NCBI GenBank assembly: GCA_018228705.1 | Contig: CP073694.1 | Location: 1,674,001-1,738,000, forward strand | Length of the DNA stretch: 64,000 nucleotides | From: Dysosmobacter sp. Marseille-Q4140 | GTDB lineage: Bacteria; Bacillota; Clostridia; Oscillospirales; Oscillospiraceae | Direction: 5' to 3' | Shown here: piece after piece, positions 9,043 through 17,582 of the stretch | Layout of the letters: the number at the start of each line of letters is the position of its first letter | Numbering within the stretch: the stretch's first letter is position 1 | Translations under genes and position numbers: made by a program | The notes under the pieces: generated by a model | Database searches by the model: none | What the model was told of the DNA's origin: nothing | The model's input: the letters and a program-made list of their open reading frames with translations, nothing else

Positions 9043-9486
9043 ATGGATATGACTCCCCAGGAATACAAGGCCTACGTCAAGCAGAAAGCCAAAAAGTCCC
9101 CCATCCTCCGGGACACGGTCCTGGCCTTCTGCATCGGCGGCGCCATCTGCGTGCTGGGCCAGCTGATCCAGAACGGCTGGGCCGCCGCCGGGCTGGACAA
9201 GGAGGCGGCGGGCACCGCCACCTCCTGTTCCCTGGTGTTCCTCTCCGCCCTGCTGACGGGGCTGAACCTCTACAACAAGCTGGCCCGGTTCGGCGGCGCC
9301 GGCACCCTGGTGCCCATCACGGGCTTTGCCAACGCCGTGGTATCCCCGGCCATCGACTTCAAGAGCGAGGGACTCATCACCGGCATGGCAGCCAAGATGT
9401 TCCTGGTGGCGGGGCCGGTGATCGTGTTCGGCACCGCCGCCAGCGTGGTGTACGGCGTGATCCTGATGCTGCTGGGCCGGGGCTGA
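9043..9486 (+). CDS. spoVAC: Stage V sporulation protein AC
   Basis: A 147-aa integral membrane protein of the SpoVA channel that moves Ca2+-dipicolinate into the spore core and is involved in its release at germination. The N terminus MTPQEYKAYVKQKAKKSP and the glycine-rich core LVPITGFANAVVSPAIDFKSEGL are family signatures; about four membrane segments are visible. GAGGG precedes the ATG. The usual neighbours spoVAD and spoVAE are absent and a terminator follows, so this is either a stand-alone copy or a split operon. It is the main direct evidence that the organism sporulates. Confidence 0.93.
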   Translation: MDMTPQEYKAYVKQKAKKSPILRDTVLAFCIGGAICVLGQLIQNGWAAAGLDKEAAGTATSCSLVFLSALLTGLNLYNKLARFGGAGTLVPITGFANAVVSPAIDFKSEGLITGMAAKMFLVAGPVIVFGTAASVVYGVILMLLGRG

Positions 9487-9494
9487 TGCCCCTT

Positions 9495-9525
9495 TGCCCG
9501 CCCTCTCCCGGGGCGGGCTTTTTCC
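9495..9525 (+). terminator. Terminator after spoVAC
   Basis: GCCCGCCC / GGGCGGGC stem with a 7-nt loop and TTTTT, nine bases after the spoVAC stop. Confidence 0.85.
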
Positions 9526-9536
9526 TGTCCGAGCCC

Positions 9537-9565
9537 TTGCCGGCCGTCTTTTGCCGTGCTACACT
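9537..9565 (+). promoter_or_regulatory. Promoter of broken lipoprotein gene
   Basis: -35 TTGCCG and -10 TACACT with a 17-bp spacer, ahead of the frameshifted reading frame at 9598. Confidence 0.45.
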
Positions 9566-9597
9566 GAGGGTGATCTCAATTCGACCGGGAGGCGCCT

Positions 9598-10009
9598 ATG
9601 AAATCTTTGCACACGGCCAAATCAGACCATTCCCTCCCCTCCGCCCCGCGGCGGACCCTGGCCGCGCTGCTGGCGATGGTGCTGGCAGTGCTGTGCCTGC
9701 GGAACCGCCCGAACAGATGCCGCGCCAGAGGAGCCGCCCCCGTCCGGCGCCGTCTCTGAACCGCCGCAGGAAGCAGCGGAGGATCCCTATCCGTCACTGC
9801 TGGAGGCCTACCGGGAGGCCCTGAGCGCCCGGCAGGCCGATCCGGAGCACTGGAAAAACGAGGGCTCCGACCTGCTGGCTTACAATATTCTGGTCAATCC
9901 CTTCTGGTCCTGGGAGGGAACGGCCGACGGCCTGTTGGACGGGGTGGGCTTCGCCCGGGCCGACCTGGACGTCACCCCCTTCTCCCAATACGCCTCTTCC
10001 CAGCCGTGA
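9598..10009 (+). pseudogene. Frameshifted small lipoprotein gene
   Basis: ATG with GGAGG upstream opens MKSLHTAKSDHSLPSAPRR followed by a hydrophobic segment (TLAALLAMVLAVLC). This frame stops after 53 residues in a poor Arg-rich tail. The plus-one frame continues with protein-like sequence (CGTARTDAAPEEPPPSGAV ... DPYPSLLEAYREALSAR ... NILVNPFWSWEG) to the stop at 10009. Joining the frames by one base near 9690-9700 would give a lipoprotein of about 136 aa with a Cys at the end of the signal segment. It is a genuine frameshift or a sequence error. The gene is followed by a clear terminator. Function unknown. Confidence 0.6.
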
Positions 10010-10013
10010 AAAC

Positions 10014-10047
10014 ACGCCCCCGGTGCTGTGCACCGGGGGCGCTTTTT
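10014..10047 (+). terminator. Bidirectional terminator
   Basis: CGCCCCCGGTGC / GCACCGGGGGCG stem, TGT loop, then GCTTTTTGC; preceded by AAAACA. It serves the broken lipoprotein gene and the convergent desulfoferrodoxin gene. Confidence 0.9.
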
Positions 10048-10057
10048 GCTTACAGGC

Positions 10058-10432
10058 TTACAGTTCCTTCTTCCACAGGCCGTGGAGGTTGCAGTACTCG
10101 TAGACCGCCTTCACCTGCTGGCCGGGAGCCAGGACGAACACCGCCTCCGGGGCCTCGCCGGGGTGGAACCAGTGGACCAGAGCGTCCCGCTCGGTCTCCA
10201 CGGCTACCCACTGGATGAAGTGCTCCTCCACCATGGGATGGGCCACAGAGCCCACGGCCACCTTCACCAGATTGCCCTCCACGGTGACCACAGGGACGTG
10301 CTTCTCCACGGCGGCGTCGGTGACGCCGGCCTCCAGCAGCTCCATGGGCTGCCCGCAGCAGTGCAGGGGCACCTTGGAGGAGGTGAGCTTGGTGACGATG
10401 TTTCCGCAGCGGCGGCAGATATAGAATTTCAT
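10058..10432 (-). CDS. dfx: Desulfoferrodoxin (superoxide reductase)
   Basis: A 124-aa two-domain superoxide reductase, an oxygen-defence enzyme of anaerobes that reduces superoxide to H2O2. The N-terminal desulforedoxin-like FeCys4 site is C6, C9, C25, C26. The catalytic Fe(His4Cys) centre is supplied by H45 (EKHVPV), H65 and H71 (AHPMVEEHF) and C114/H117 (EYCNLHGLW). The lysine next to H45 that steers superoxide is kept. AAAAAGGAG precedes the ATG. No rubredoxin is adjacent. Confidence 0.95.
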   Translation of the reverse strand: MKFYICRRCGNIVTKLTSSKVPLHCCGQPMELLEAGVTDAAVEKHVPVVTVEGNLVKVAVGSVAHPMVEEHFIQWVAVETERDALVHWFHPGEAPEAVFVLAPGQQVKAVYEYCNLHGLWKKEL

Positions 10433-10506
10433 GGCAATTCTCCTTTTTCCTGTTTTTCCCTTTTATTGCAGAGTCCCTTTCGGAACTCCCGTCTCTCTTT
10501 GATGAT

Positions 10507-10534
10507 AGGATACCACGCTTTCGCCGTTTTACAA
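10507..10534 (-). promoter_or_regulatory. Promoter of desulfoferrodoxin gene
   Basis: Minus-strand -35 TTGTAA and -10 TATCCT with a 16-bp spacer, about 75 bp before the dfx start. Confidence 0.45.
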
Positions 10535-10616
10535 GATGGCAAATGCAACATCCGCCCAAAAGTCTCCGAAAAAAGAGGTCGAACTTTTTTCCGCAGTTGT
10601 GTAGTTGACATAACGG

Positions 10617-10637
10617 TGTGGATAACTCTGTGGAAAC
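10617..10637 (-). promoter_or_regulatory. DnaA-box-like pair
   Basis: TGTGGATAA is an exact reverse complement of the TTATCCACA DnaA box. Twelve bases on, TGTGGAAAC matches seven of nine positions. Both are in the same orientation. Confidence 0.4.
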
Positions 10638-10772
10638 TGTGCAAAACCTTGATAATCAACCCCTTCCCCGGGTGACGGCCCTGTTATGGGAAATTTTACG
10701 CAACAACCTTTTCCGGGAAAACCGGAAAAGAAACAGAAACCGGGCGGAAGGGGCGGCTTTTTGGCGGCGCCC

Positions 10773-10801
10773 TTGAACCCCGGGGGGCGTTGTGCTACAA
10801 T
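10773..10801 (+). promoter_or_regulatory. Promoter of the topoisomerase operon
   Basis: -35 TTGAAC and -10 TACAAT, 17-bp spacer, 50 bp before the start codon of the GyrB/ParE-type gene. Confidence 0.65.
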
Positions 10802-10851
10802 AGCGATATTATGGAATCTTAGGCGCATTTGCGCCTTTCACGGAGGAACCA

Positions 10852-12846
10852 ATGGCAACCAAGAAACAGGATTACGGCAACGACAGCATTTCTGCCCTGA
10901 AGGGCGCGGACCGGGTGCGCAAGCGGCCCGGCGTCATTTTTGGCTCCGACGGGCTGGACGGCTGCCAGCACGCGGTGTTCGAGATCCTCTCCAACTCCAT
11001 CGACGAGGCCCGGGAGGGCCATGGCAAGACCATCACCGTCACCCGCTTCGCCGACCGCTCCATCCAGGTGGAGGACATGGGCCGGGGCTGCCCGGTGGAC
11101 TGGAACGAGAAGGAGCAGCGCTACAACTGGGAGCTGGTGTACTGTGAGCTCTACGCCGGCGGCAAGTACGACAACCTCTCCGGCGACAACTACGAGTACT
11201 CCTTGGGCCTCAACGGCCTGGGCGCCTGCGCCACCCAGTACGCCTCCCGCTACATGGATGTGACCGTCTGGCGGGATGGCTTTGAGTACCACCTCCACTT
11301 CGAGCGGGGCGAGCTGGTGGGCCAGCTGGAAAAGACCCCCCTGCCCAAGTCCCAGGTCAAAAAGACCGGCACCCGGACCCGGTGGCTGCCGGACCTGGAC
11401 GTGTTCACCGACATCGCCATCCCGGCGGAGTACTTCGCCGACGTGATGAAGCGCCAGGCAGTGGTCAACGCCGGCATCACCTTCCGCCTGCGCAACGAGA
11501 CGGAGCCGGGCCAGTTCGAGGAGACGGAGTTCCTGTACGAAAACGGCATCGCCGACTATGTCTCGGAGCTGGCCGGCGAGGGCGCTCTCACCGCGCCGGT
11601 GTTCTGGCAGGCGGAGAAGAAGGGCCGGGACCGGGCGGACAAGCCGGAGTATAAGGTAAAGCTCAGTACGGCTGTCTGCTTTTCCAACAAGGTCAACGTC
11701 ATCGAGCACTACCATAACTCCAGCTGGCTGGAGCACGGCGGCAGCCCGGAGAAGGCCACCAAATCCGCCTTCGTCTCCGCGGTGGACAAGTACCTGCGGG
11801 ACCAGGGCAAGTATCAGAAAAACGAGAGCAAGGTCACCTGGGCGGACATCGAGGACTGCCTGGTGCTGGTGTCCAACAACTTCTCCACCCAGACCAGCTA
11901 CGAAAACCAGACCAAGAAGGCCATCACCAACAAGTTCGTCCAGGAGGCCATGACGGAGTTCCTCCGGTCCAACCTGGAGATCTACTTCATCGAGAACCCC
12001 TTCGACGCTGAGAAGATCGGCGAGCAGGTGCTCATCAACAAGCGCAGCCGGGAAAGCGCGGAGAAGCAGCGGCTGAACATCAAGAAGAAGCTCTCCGGCA
12101 GTATCGACATCGCCAACCGGGTCCAGAAGTTCGTGGACTGCCGGTCCAAGGACCCGGACAAGCGGGAGATCTATATCGTGGAGGGCGACAGCGCCCTGGG
12201 CAGCGTCAAGCAGAGCCGGGACGCGGAGTACCAGGGCATCATGCCGGTCCGGGGCAAGATCCTGAACTGCCTGAAGGCCGACTACGCCCGCATCTTCAAA
12301 TCCGAGATCATCACGGACCTCATCAAGGTCCTGGGCTGCGGCGTGGAGGTCCAGAACAAGCACGTCAAGGACATGGCCGCCTTTGACCTGGGGAACCTGC
12401 GGTGGAACAAGGTCATCATCTGCACCGACGGCGACGTGGACGGCTTCCAGATCCGCACGCTGATTTTGACCATGCTCTACCGCCTGACCCCCACCCTGAT
12501 CCGGGAGGGGTACGTCTATATCGCCGAAACCCCCCTCTTTGAGATCAACAGCGGCGAGAAAACCTGGTTCGCTTACTCCGACAAGGAGAAAAACGACATC
12601 GTCAAGACCCTGGAGGGCAAGAAGTTCAAGGTGGACCGCTCCAAGGGCCTGGGCGAGAACGAGCCGGACATGATGTGGCTGACCACCATGAACCCGGAGA
12701 CCCGGCGATTGATCCGGGTGATGCCGGAGGACGTGGAGCGCACGGCGGCGGTCTTTGACCTGCTGCTGGGCGACAACCTCCAGGGGCGGAAGGATCACAT
12801 CGCGGAGAACGGATACAAGTACCTGGAGATGGCGGATATCTCGTGA
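10852..12846 (+). CDS. Type II DNA topoisomerase subunit B (ParE/GyrB-like)
   Basis: A 664-aa ATPase subunit of a bacterial type IIA topoisomerase. The GHKL ATP site shows EILSNSIDEA and VEDMGRGCPVDW. The transducer carries a conserved lysine region, and the TOPRIM domain has IVEGDSALGSVKQSRD and the metal-binding TDGDVDGFQIRTLIL. The protein is near ParE length rather than the ~800 aa of proteobacterial GyrB. It is a divergent clostridial type; whether it acts as gyrase or topoisomerase IV cannot be settled here. A GGAGG site is upstream. Its partner subunit lies 1.6 kb downstream, separated by two lower-GC genes. Confidence 0.92.
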   Translation: MATKKQDYGNDSISALKGADRVRKRPGVIFGSDGLDGCQHAVFEILSNSIDEAREGHGKTITVTRFADRSIQVEDMGRGCPVDWNEKEQRYNWELVYCELYAGGKYDNLSGDNYEYSLGLNGLGACATQYASRYMDVTVWRDGFEYHLHFERGELVGQLEKTPLPKSQVKKTGTRTRWLPDLDVFTDIAIPAEYFADVMKRQAVVNAGITFRLRNETEPGQFEETEFLYENGIADYVSELAGEGALTAPVFWQAEKKGRDRADKPEYKVKLSTAVCFSNKVNVIEHYHNSSWLEHGGSPEKATKSAFVSAVDKYLRDQGKYQKNESKVTWADIEDCLVLVSNNFSTQTSYENQTKKAITNKFVQEAMTEFLRSNLEIYFIENPFDAEKIGEQVLINKRSRESAEKQRLNIKKKLSGSIDIANRVQKFVDCRSKDPDKREIYIVEGDSALGSVKQSRDAEYQGIMPVRGKILNCLKADYARIFKSEIITDLIKVLGCGVEVQNKHVKDMAAFDLGNLRWNKVIICTDGDVDGFQIRTLILTMLYRLTPTLIREGYVYIAETPLFEINSGEKTWFAYSDKEKNDIVKTLEGKKFKVDRSKGLGENEPDMMWLTTMNPETRRLIRVMPEDVERTAAVFDLLLGDNLQGRKDHIAENGYKYLEMADIS

Positions 12847-13135
12847 GAGGATGGGATCGTGACACTTGGTGAAATATGGGGTAGAAGGGAAAGCGCCCCC
12901 ACAGACGGGAAAACATACAGGATCACGGTTTCACCAGGAATGACAATTCCACTTTGCCTGCCACTGTGAAAAGTCTGCAACAACAACCGCTATAAGCCGT
13001 AAGACCCGACGAAACGATATATGGACAACTATTATTATTCTGTGATAAATATGTGTGGGAAACATCGAGGAACGCATCCCTGACCCAAACTCTGTCACGG
13101 AAAAATAAAAGGACAGGTATCCGGAGGCAACACTC
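12847..13135 (+). other. Left flank of insert between topoisomerase genes
   Basis: 289 bp, AT-richer than both sides. It contains A/T runs and weak -10-like boxes (TATTAT, TATTCT around 13038-13048) and a good ribosome-binding site for the next gene. No stop-free conserved frame and no obvious terminator. Confidence 0.5.
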
Positions 13136-14011
13136 ATGAAAATCAGCGGCGGAGGCGCAACGCAAATGGACGAACTATATTTAAATGATCTTTTGAGATT
13201 TTCGCGGGAAGAAATGGAAAGGGTCAAGGTCCGCTTTAATTTGCAGCCAAAAGGCGGCCAGGATCCTATGGAACTTTATCTTGAAAATCACGAAAAAGTA
13301 AATACGGAATGGCTTCTGGCAAAAAAGAAAAAGGGATTTTTTCAAGAAGGAGAGATCGCAGTCGCTCTTGTGCGGCTGGATGATCAAGGGCGGTGGCTGC
13401 TGACCACGATCAAAAGAATCACAAAAGCTCTGGATGTCGTGAGTGAAACAGGAGTCATCGCCTACGAGGCAAGCGAGCTGGAACAGTATGCGCCGTACTT
13501 TGGCCGCACGGTGGTGCGTTACCATAAAACACAACAGGCACCGGTGCGGCGTTTCAAGATAATTCATGGGGAACTCGTTGTGGACGAGATCCTGCCTGCC
13601 GTTTATACAGGGGAAGGATTTCCCGGTTATGACCAGGTGAGACTCTCCTGGTGGAAATTGAAGCGGATCGTGGAGCAGAGACCGGCAGACTGGATCAATG
13701 CCCTTGAAAATCAGAAAGCGGTTTACTTGATCACCGATACAAGCAATGGGAAATTATATGTTGGCTCAGCAACGAGCCAGAACAGAATGCTTTTGGCACG
13801 GTGGAAGAGCTATGTTGAAACACTGCACGGCGGCAATAAAAAACTCAGACGGATAGTGGAGGAAAAGGGAGAAGACCACATCAAAAACTATTTTCAGTAT
13901 AGCATCTTAGAAAATTACAACGCAAAGGTCAGCGATGACTTTGTGCTGAAACGAGAGGCATGGTGGAAAGAAATCCTTCAAAGTCGGGCCTATGGATATA
14001 ACGACAACTGA
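13136..14011 (+). CDS. GIY-YIG nuclease family protein
   Basis: A 291-aa protein with a C-terminal GIY-YIG domain (about residues 195-290): AVYLITDTSNGKLYVGSAT carries the paired motif, followed by an Arg in RWKSYVE and a late Glu in LKREAWW. The N-terminal ~190 residues are a separate domain (sensor or DNA-binding, not recognised). ATG 13136 has GGAGG eight bases upstream; ATG 13166 also has one. Codon use and GC are clearly lower than in the topoisomerase genes on both sides, so it was probably acquired. Alternatives are a freestanding homing-type nuclease, a defence nuclease or a repair enzyme. Confidence 0.8.
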   Translation: MKISGGGATQMDELYLNDLLRFSREEMERVKVRFNLQPKGGQDPMELYLENHEKVNTEWLLAKKKKGFFQEGEIAVALVRLDDQGRWLLTTIKRITKALDVVSETGVIAYEASELEQYAPYFGRTVVRYHKTQQAPVRRFKIIHGELVVDEILPAVYTGEGFPGYDQVRLSWWKLKRIVEQRPADWINALENQKAVYLITDTSNGKLYVGSATSQNRMLLARWKSYVETLHGGNKKLRRIVEEKGEDHIKNYFQYSILENYNAKVSDDFVLKREAWWKEILQSRAYGYNDN

Positions 14012-14033
14012 CGAAGACTAGAGGAGCAACGGC

Positions 14034-14417
14034 ATGAAAAGGAGACTGAAGAAGAAATACTATAGAAAATATGTCCAATATGTTTTGTCGGATGTGAGTT
14101 TTCCTCCGGAAGGATATGGAAAGCCGGGGTATCGAGGCGTTTTGCGTAATGTGGCGGAATTCACGCCGGTGCTGTTGGACACGTCGGACCCGATGCTGTT
14201 TTCGGTTGAGACACGAGCCGCATGTCAGAAATACGGCCTGTATTTCTGGGCATATCGAAAAGGCACCCCAGAATCCTGCCTAATCGTCGTTGTCTCGGCG
14301 GAGTACCCGCAGATTTTTGAAATTTCATACAACAATCTGACGGAGGATGTCCCGCTGGAACATTATCGGGTCTTGACGGAAACAACGACCGGTGGCCCTG
14401 AATGGGGAAAGGCATAA
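14034..14417 (+). CDS. Hypothetical protein, companion of GIY-YIG gene
   Basis: A 127-aa protein I do not recognise. It has a very basic N terminus (MKRRLKKKYYRKYVQYVL) and a mixed alpha/beta remainder ending GGPEWGKA. GAGGAG precedes the ATG. It lies 22 bp after the GIY-YIG gene in the same orientation and shares its lower GC, so the two probably form one acquired unit. It could bind DNA or the nuclease; nothing in the sequence proves either. Confidence 0.65.
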   Translation: MKRRLKKKYYRKYVQYVLSDVSFPPEGYGKPGYRGVLRNVAEFTPVLLDTSDPMLFSVETRAACQKYGLYFWAYRKGTPESCLIVVVSAEYPQIFEISYNNLTEDVPLEHYRVLTETTTGGPEWGKA

Positions 14418-14460
14418 AACGAGTTTCCCCAAACGCACACAAGATAAGGACTGATCACAC

Positions 14461-16725
14461 TTGCCCAAGAAGAAAAAAACTGACGACAACAAGCATAAGG
14501 TAGACGCCTCCAACGTCATCGGCCTCCACGCCGCGGTGGTGGAGCAGCCCATCACCGATACCCTGGAACTGAACTACATGCCCTACGCCATGAGCGTCAT
14601 CGTCTCCCGGGCCATCCCGGAGATCGACGGGTTCAAGCCCTCCCACCGCAAGCTCCTGTACACCATGTACAAGATGGGGCTTTTGACCGGGGCCCGGACC
14701 AAGTCCGCCAACATCGTGGGCCAGACCATGCGCCTCAACCCCCACGGCGACGCCGCCATCTACGACACCATGGTGCGCCTGAGCCGGGGCTACGGCGCGC
14801 TGCTGACTCCCTTTGTGGACTCCAAGGGCAACTTCGGCAAGTCCTACTCCCGGGATATGTCCTGCGCCGCCCCCCGGTACACCGAGGCAAAGCTCACGGC
14901 CATCTGCGCGGAGCTCTTCCGGGACATCGACAGCGACACCGTGGATTTCGTGGACAACTACGACTCCACCATGAAGGAGCCCACCCTGCTGCCCACCACC
15001 TTCCCCAACATCCTGGTCTCCGCCAACAGCGGCATTGCCGTGGGCATGGCCTCCCAGTTCTGCGGCTTCAACCTCAAGGAGGTCTGCGAGACCACCGCCG
15101 CCTATCTGAAAAATCCGGCCTGCGACCTGACGGAGACGCTGCTGGCGCCGGACTTTCCCACCGGCGGCGAGCTGATCTGCGACAGCGCGGCATTACGGGA
15201 GATCTACGACAACGGCCGGGGCAGCGTCCGGGTCCGGGCCAAATACCGCTATGTGAAAGAGGAAAACCTCATCGAGATCTACGAGATCCCCTACTCCACC
15301 ACCGTGGAGGCCATTCTGGACAAGGTGGCGGAGCTCATCAAGGCCGGCCGCGCCAAGGAGATCGCGGACATGCGGGATGAGACGGACCTCTCCGGCCTGA
15401 AGCTTGCCATCGACCTCAAGCGGGGCACGGACCCCGACAAGCTGATGACCAAGCTCTACAAGCTCACCCCCCTGGAGGACGCCTTCGCCTGCAACTTCAA
15501 CGTGCTGATCGCCGGCACCCCCAAGGTGCTGGGCGTGCGGCAGATTTTGGAGGAGTGGACCGCCTGGCGCACCGAGTCCGTGCGGCGGCGGGTGTACTTC
15601 GTGCTGAAGAAAAAGCAGGACAAGCTGCACCTTCTCAAGGGCCTCAAGCGGATCCTGCTGGACATCGACAAGGCCATCCGGATTATCCGGGAGACCGAGG
15701 AGGAATCCGAGGTCATCCCCAACCTGATGATCGGCTTCGGCATCGACCAGATCCAGGCGGAGTACGTGGCGGAGATCAAACTCCGGAACATCAACAAGGA
15801 GTATATCTTAAAGCGGGTCAACGAGACCGCCGCTCTCCAGGACGAGATCGCCGACCTGGAGGACACGCTCAACGACCCCCGCCGGGTGAAGAAGATCATC
15901 GTGGAGGAGCTGGACGCCGTTGCGAAAAAGTACGGCGAGCCCCGCCGGACCTCCATCGTCTACGGCCACGAGATCGAGGTCTACCAGGAGGAAGAGGAGA
16001 CGGAGGCCTATCCGGTCCACCTGTTCCTGTCCCGAGAGGGGTACTTCAAGAAGATCACCCCCCAGTCCCTGCGCATGAGCGGGGAGCAGAAGTTCAAGGA
16101 GGGCGACGGCCTGCGCCAGAGCTTCGAGACCGTCTCCAACGCCGAGATCATGTTCTTCACCGACCAGTGCCAGGTCTACAAGACCCGTCTGAGCGAGTTC
16201 GACGACACCAAGGCCAGCGTCCTGGGCGACTACCTGCCCGCCAAGCTGGGCATGGACGCCGGGGAGAATGTGATCTACGCGGTGCTGCCCGGTACCGACT
16301 ACGCCGGGGCGCTGCTGTTCTTCTTTGAAAACGGCAAGGCGGCCCGGGTGGACCTCACCGCCTACAAGACCACCTCCAACCGCCGCAAGCTCACCGGCGC
16401 CTACTCCGACAAGTCGCCCCTCAAGTGCATCCTGCGGATCGACCAGGACCGGGAGGTGGCCGTCTACTCCACGGAGCCGCGGTGCCTGATCTTCCACACC
16501 GCCCTGCTCTCCCCCAAGACCACCCGCTCCACCCAGGGCGTGGCGGTGATGACCCTCAAGCCCAAATACCGGCTGGACACCGCCGCCTACCTGGACGAGA
16601 CCCCCATCGCCAACCAGAGCCGCTACCGGGTGCGGGCCGTGCCCGCCGCCGGCGCGCTGCTGCGGCAGGAGGACACCGAGGAACGGCAGATCGGCCTGCT
16701 GGACGATATGGGAGGAAATGCATGA
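14461..16725 (+). CDS. Type II DNA topoisomerase subunit A (ParC/GyrA-like)
   Basis: A 754-aa breakage-reunion subunit. The catalytic tyrosine is Y140 in AAPRYTEAKL, with the QTMRLNPHGDAAIYDT winged-helix region before it. The long coiled-coil gate is at about 340-490. The C-terminal beta-propeller is short and no canonical GyrA-box was recognised, arguing against classical gyrase. Translation must start at TTG 14461 (AAGGAC upstream): the next in-frame ATG would remove the essential N terminus. Its stop overlaps the ATG of the following YitT gene. It pairs with the subunit B gene at 10852. Confidence 0.92.
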   Translation: MPKKKKTDDNKHKVDASNVIGLHAAVVEQPITDTLELNYMPYAMSVIVSRAIPEIDGFKPSHRKLLYTMYKMGLLTGARTKSANIVGQTMRLNPHGDAAIYDTMVRLSRGYGALLTPFVDSKGNFGKSYSRDMSCAAPRYTEAKLTAICAELFRDIDSDTVDFVDNYDSTMKEPTLLPTTFPNILVSANSGIAVGMASQFCGFNLKEVCETTAAYLKNPACDLTETLLAPDFPTGGELICDSAALREIYDNGRGSVRVRAKYRYVKEENLIEIYEIPYSTTVEAILDKVAELIKAGRAKEIADMRDETDLSGLKLAIDLKRGTDPDKLMTKLYKLTPLEDAFACNFNVLIAGTPKVLGVRQILEEWTAWRTESVRRRVYFVLKKKQDKLHLLKGLKRILLDIDKAIRIIRETEEESEVIPNLMIGFGIDQIQAEYVAEIKLRNINKEYILKRVNETAALQDEIADLEDTLNDPRRVKKIIVEELDAVAKKYGEPRRTSIVYGHEIEVYQEEEETEAYPVHLFLSREGYFKKITPQSLRMSGEQKFKEGDGLRQSFETVSNAEIMFFTDQCQVYKTRLSEFDDTKASVLGDYLPAKLGMDAGENVIYAVLPGTDYAGALLFFFENGKAARVDLTAYKTTSNRRKLTGAYSDKSPLKCILRIDQDREVAVYSTEPRCLIFHTALLSPKTTRSTQGVAVMTLKPKYRLDTAAYLDETPIANQSRYRVRAVPAAGALLRQEDTEERQIGLLDDMGGNA

Positions 16726-17579
16726 TCCAAAAGACCCTGAAGAGCTACGCCGTGATCGCGGTGGGCTCGTTGCTGTTCGCCCTGGCCTTCGACTGGTTCT
16801 TTGCCCCCAACCAGGTGGCCATCGGCGGCATCACCGGCGCGGCCCAGGTCATCAACGTCCTGATCCCGGCGCTGCCGGTGGGTGTTTTGACCATCGTGCT
16901 GAACATTCCGCTGTTTATCGCGGGCTGGAGGCTCATCGGCTTCCACCTGCTGGCATCGTCGCTGTTCTCCATGGCCGTCAGCTCCGCCGCCATCGACCTG
17001 ATCGCCCTGGTGTGGGAGTTCCCGCCCATGGACCCCATGCTGGCGACGCTTTGCGGCGGGGCCCTGCTGGGCCTGGGGCTGGGGCTGGTGTTCTCCCAGG
17101 GCGCCACCACCGGCGGCACGGACATCGTGGCCAGGCTCCTGAAGCTGAAGTTCCCGTGGCTCCCCATGGGCCAGCTGCTGCTGGTGCCGGACGGCGTGGT
17201 CCTGGCGGCGGCGGCCCTGGCCTTCGGTGAGGTGTCCGCGGCGCTGTACGGCGCGGTGGCCCTGTTCGTCACCGCCCGGGTCATGGACACGGTGCTCTAC
17301 GGCCTGGACACCTGCAAGACCGCCTACATCATCTCGGACAACTGGCGCGCCATCGCCGACGTGCTGCTGACCGAGCAGGACCGGGGCGTCACCATCCTGC
17401 GGGGCCAGGGGGCCTACTCCGGCGCCGACAAGCAGGTGCTGATGGTGGCCTTCCGCCAGCGGGACATCGTGCAGCTGCGGCGCACGGTCCACAGCCTGGA
17501 CCCCCAGGCGTTCATGATCGTCTGCAACGCCCACGAGGTGCTGGGCGAGGGATTCGGGGATTATCAAAAGGAGGACTGA
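16722..17579 (+). CDS. YitT family membrane protein
   Basis: A 285-aa member of the YitT family (DUF161 membrane domain plus C-terminal DUF2179). Five to six membrane helices occupy about residues 8-200, including NQVAIGGITGAAQVIN and the glycine-rich FSQGATTGGTDIVARLL. The soluble tail (220-285) ends in the FMIVCNAHEVLGEGF region. The start overlaps the topoisomerase A stop (ATGA) with GGAGG inside that gene, so it is translationally coupled. Molecular function is not established. A second YitT gene lies at 22245. Confidence 0.88.
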   Translation: MIQKTLKSYAVIAVGSLLFALAFDWFFAPNQVAIGGITGAAQVINVLIPALPVGVLTIVLNIPLFIAGWRLIGFHLLASSLFSMAVSSAAIDLIALVWEFPPMDPMLATLCGGALLGLGLGLVFSQGATTGGTDIVARLLKLKFPWLPMGQLLLVPDGVVLAAAALAFGEVSAALYGAVALFVTARVMDTVLYGLDTCKTAYIISDNWRAIADVLLTEQDRGVTILRGQGAYSGADKQVLMVAFRQRDIVQLRRTVHSLDPQAFMIVCNAHEVLGEGFGDYQKED

Positions 17580-17582
17580 CCC

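Larger units (their letters stand above)
10433..10851. other. Intergenic control region between dfx and topoisomerase B gene
   Basis: About 420 bp without a gene. It holds a minus-strand promoter for dfx near 10507-10534, a DnaA-box pair at 10617-10637 and a plus-strand promoter at 10773-10801. The 80 bp before that promoter are purine-rich, and no coding frame is convincing. Confidence 0.7.

Noticed and set aside
10600..10640. Replication origin at the DnaA boxes
   Set aside because: Only two boxes, no AT-rich unwinding stretch and no dnaA, dnaN or recF nearby.
10852..16725. Intein in the topoisomerase genes
   Set aside because: Both subunits are of normal length and lack intein splice motifs; the nuclease gene is separate, between them.
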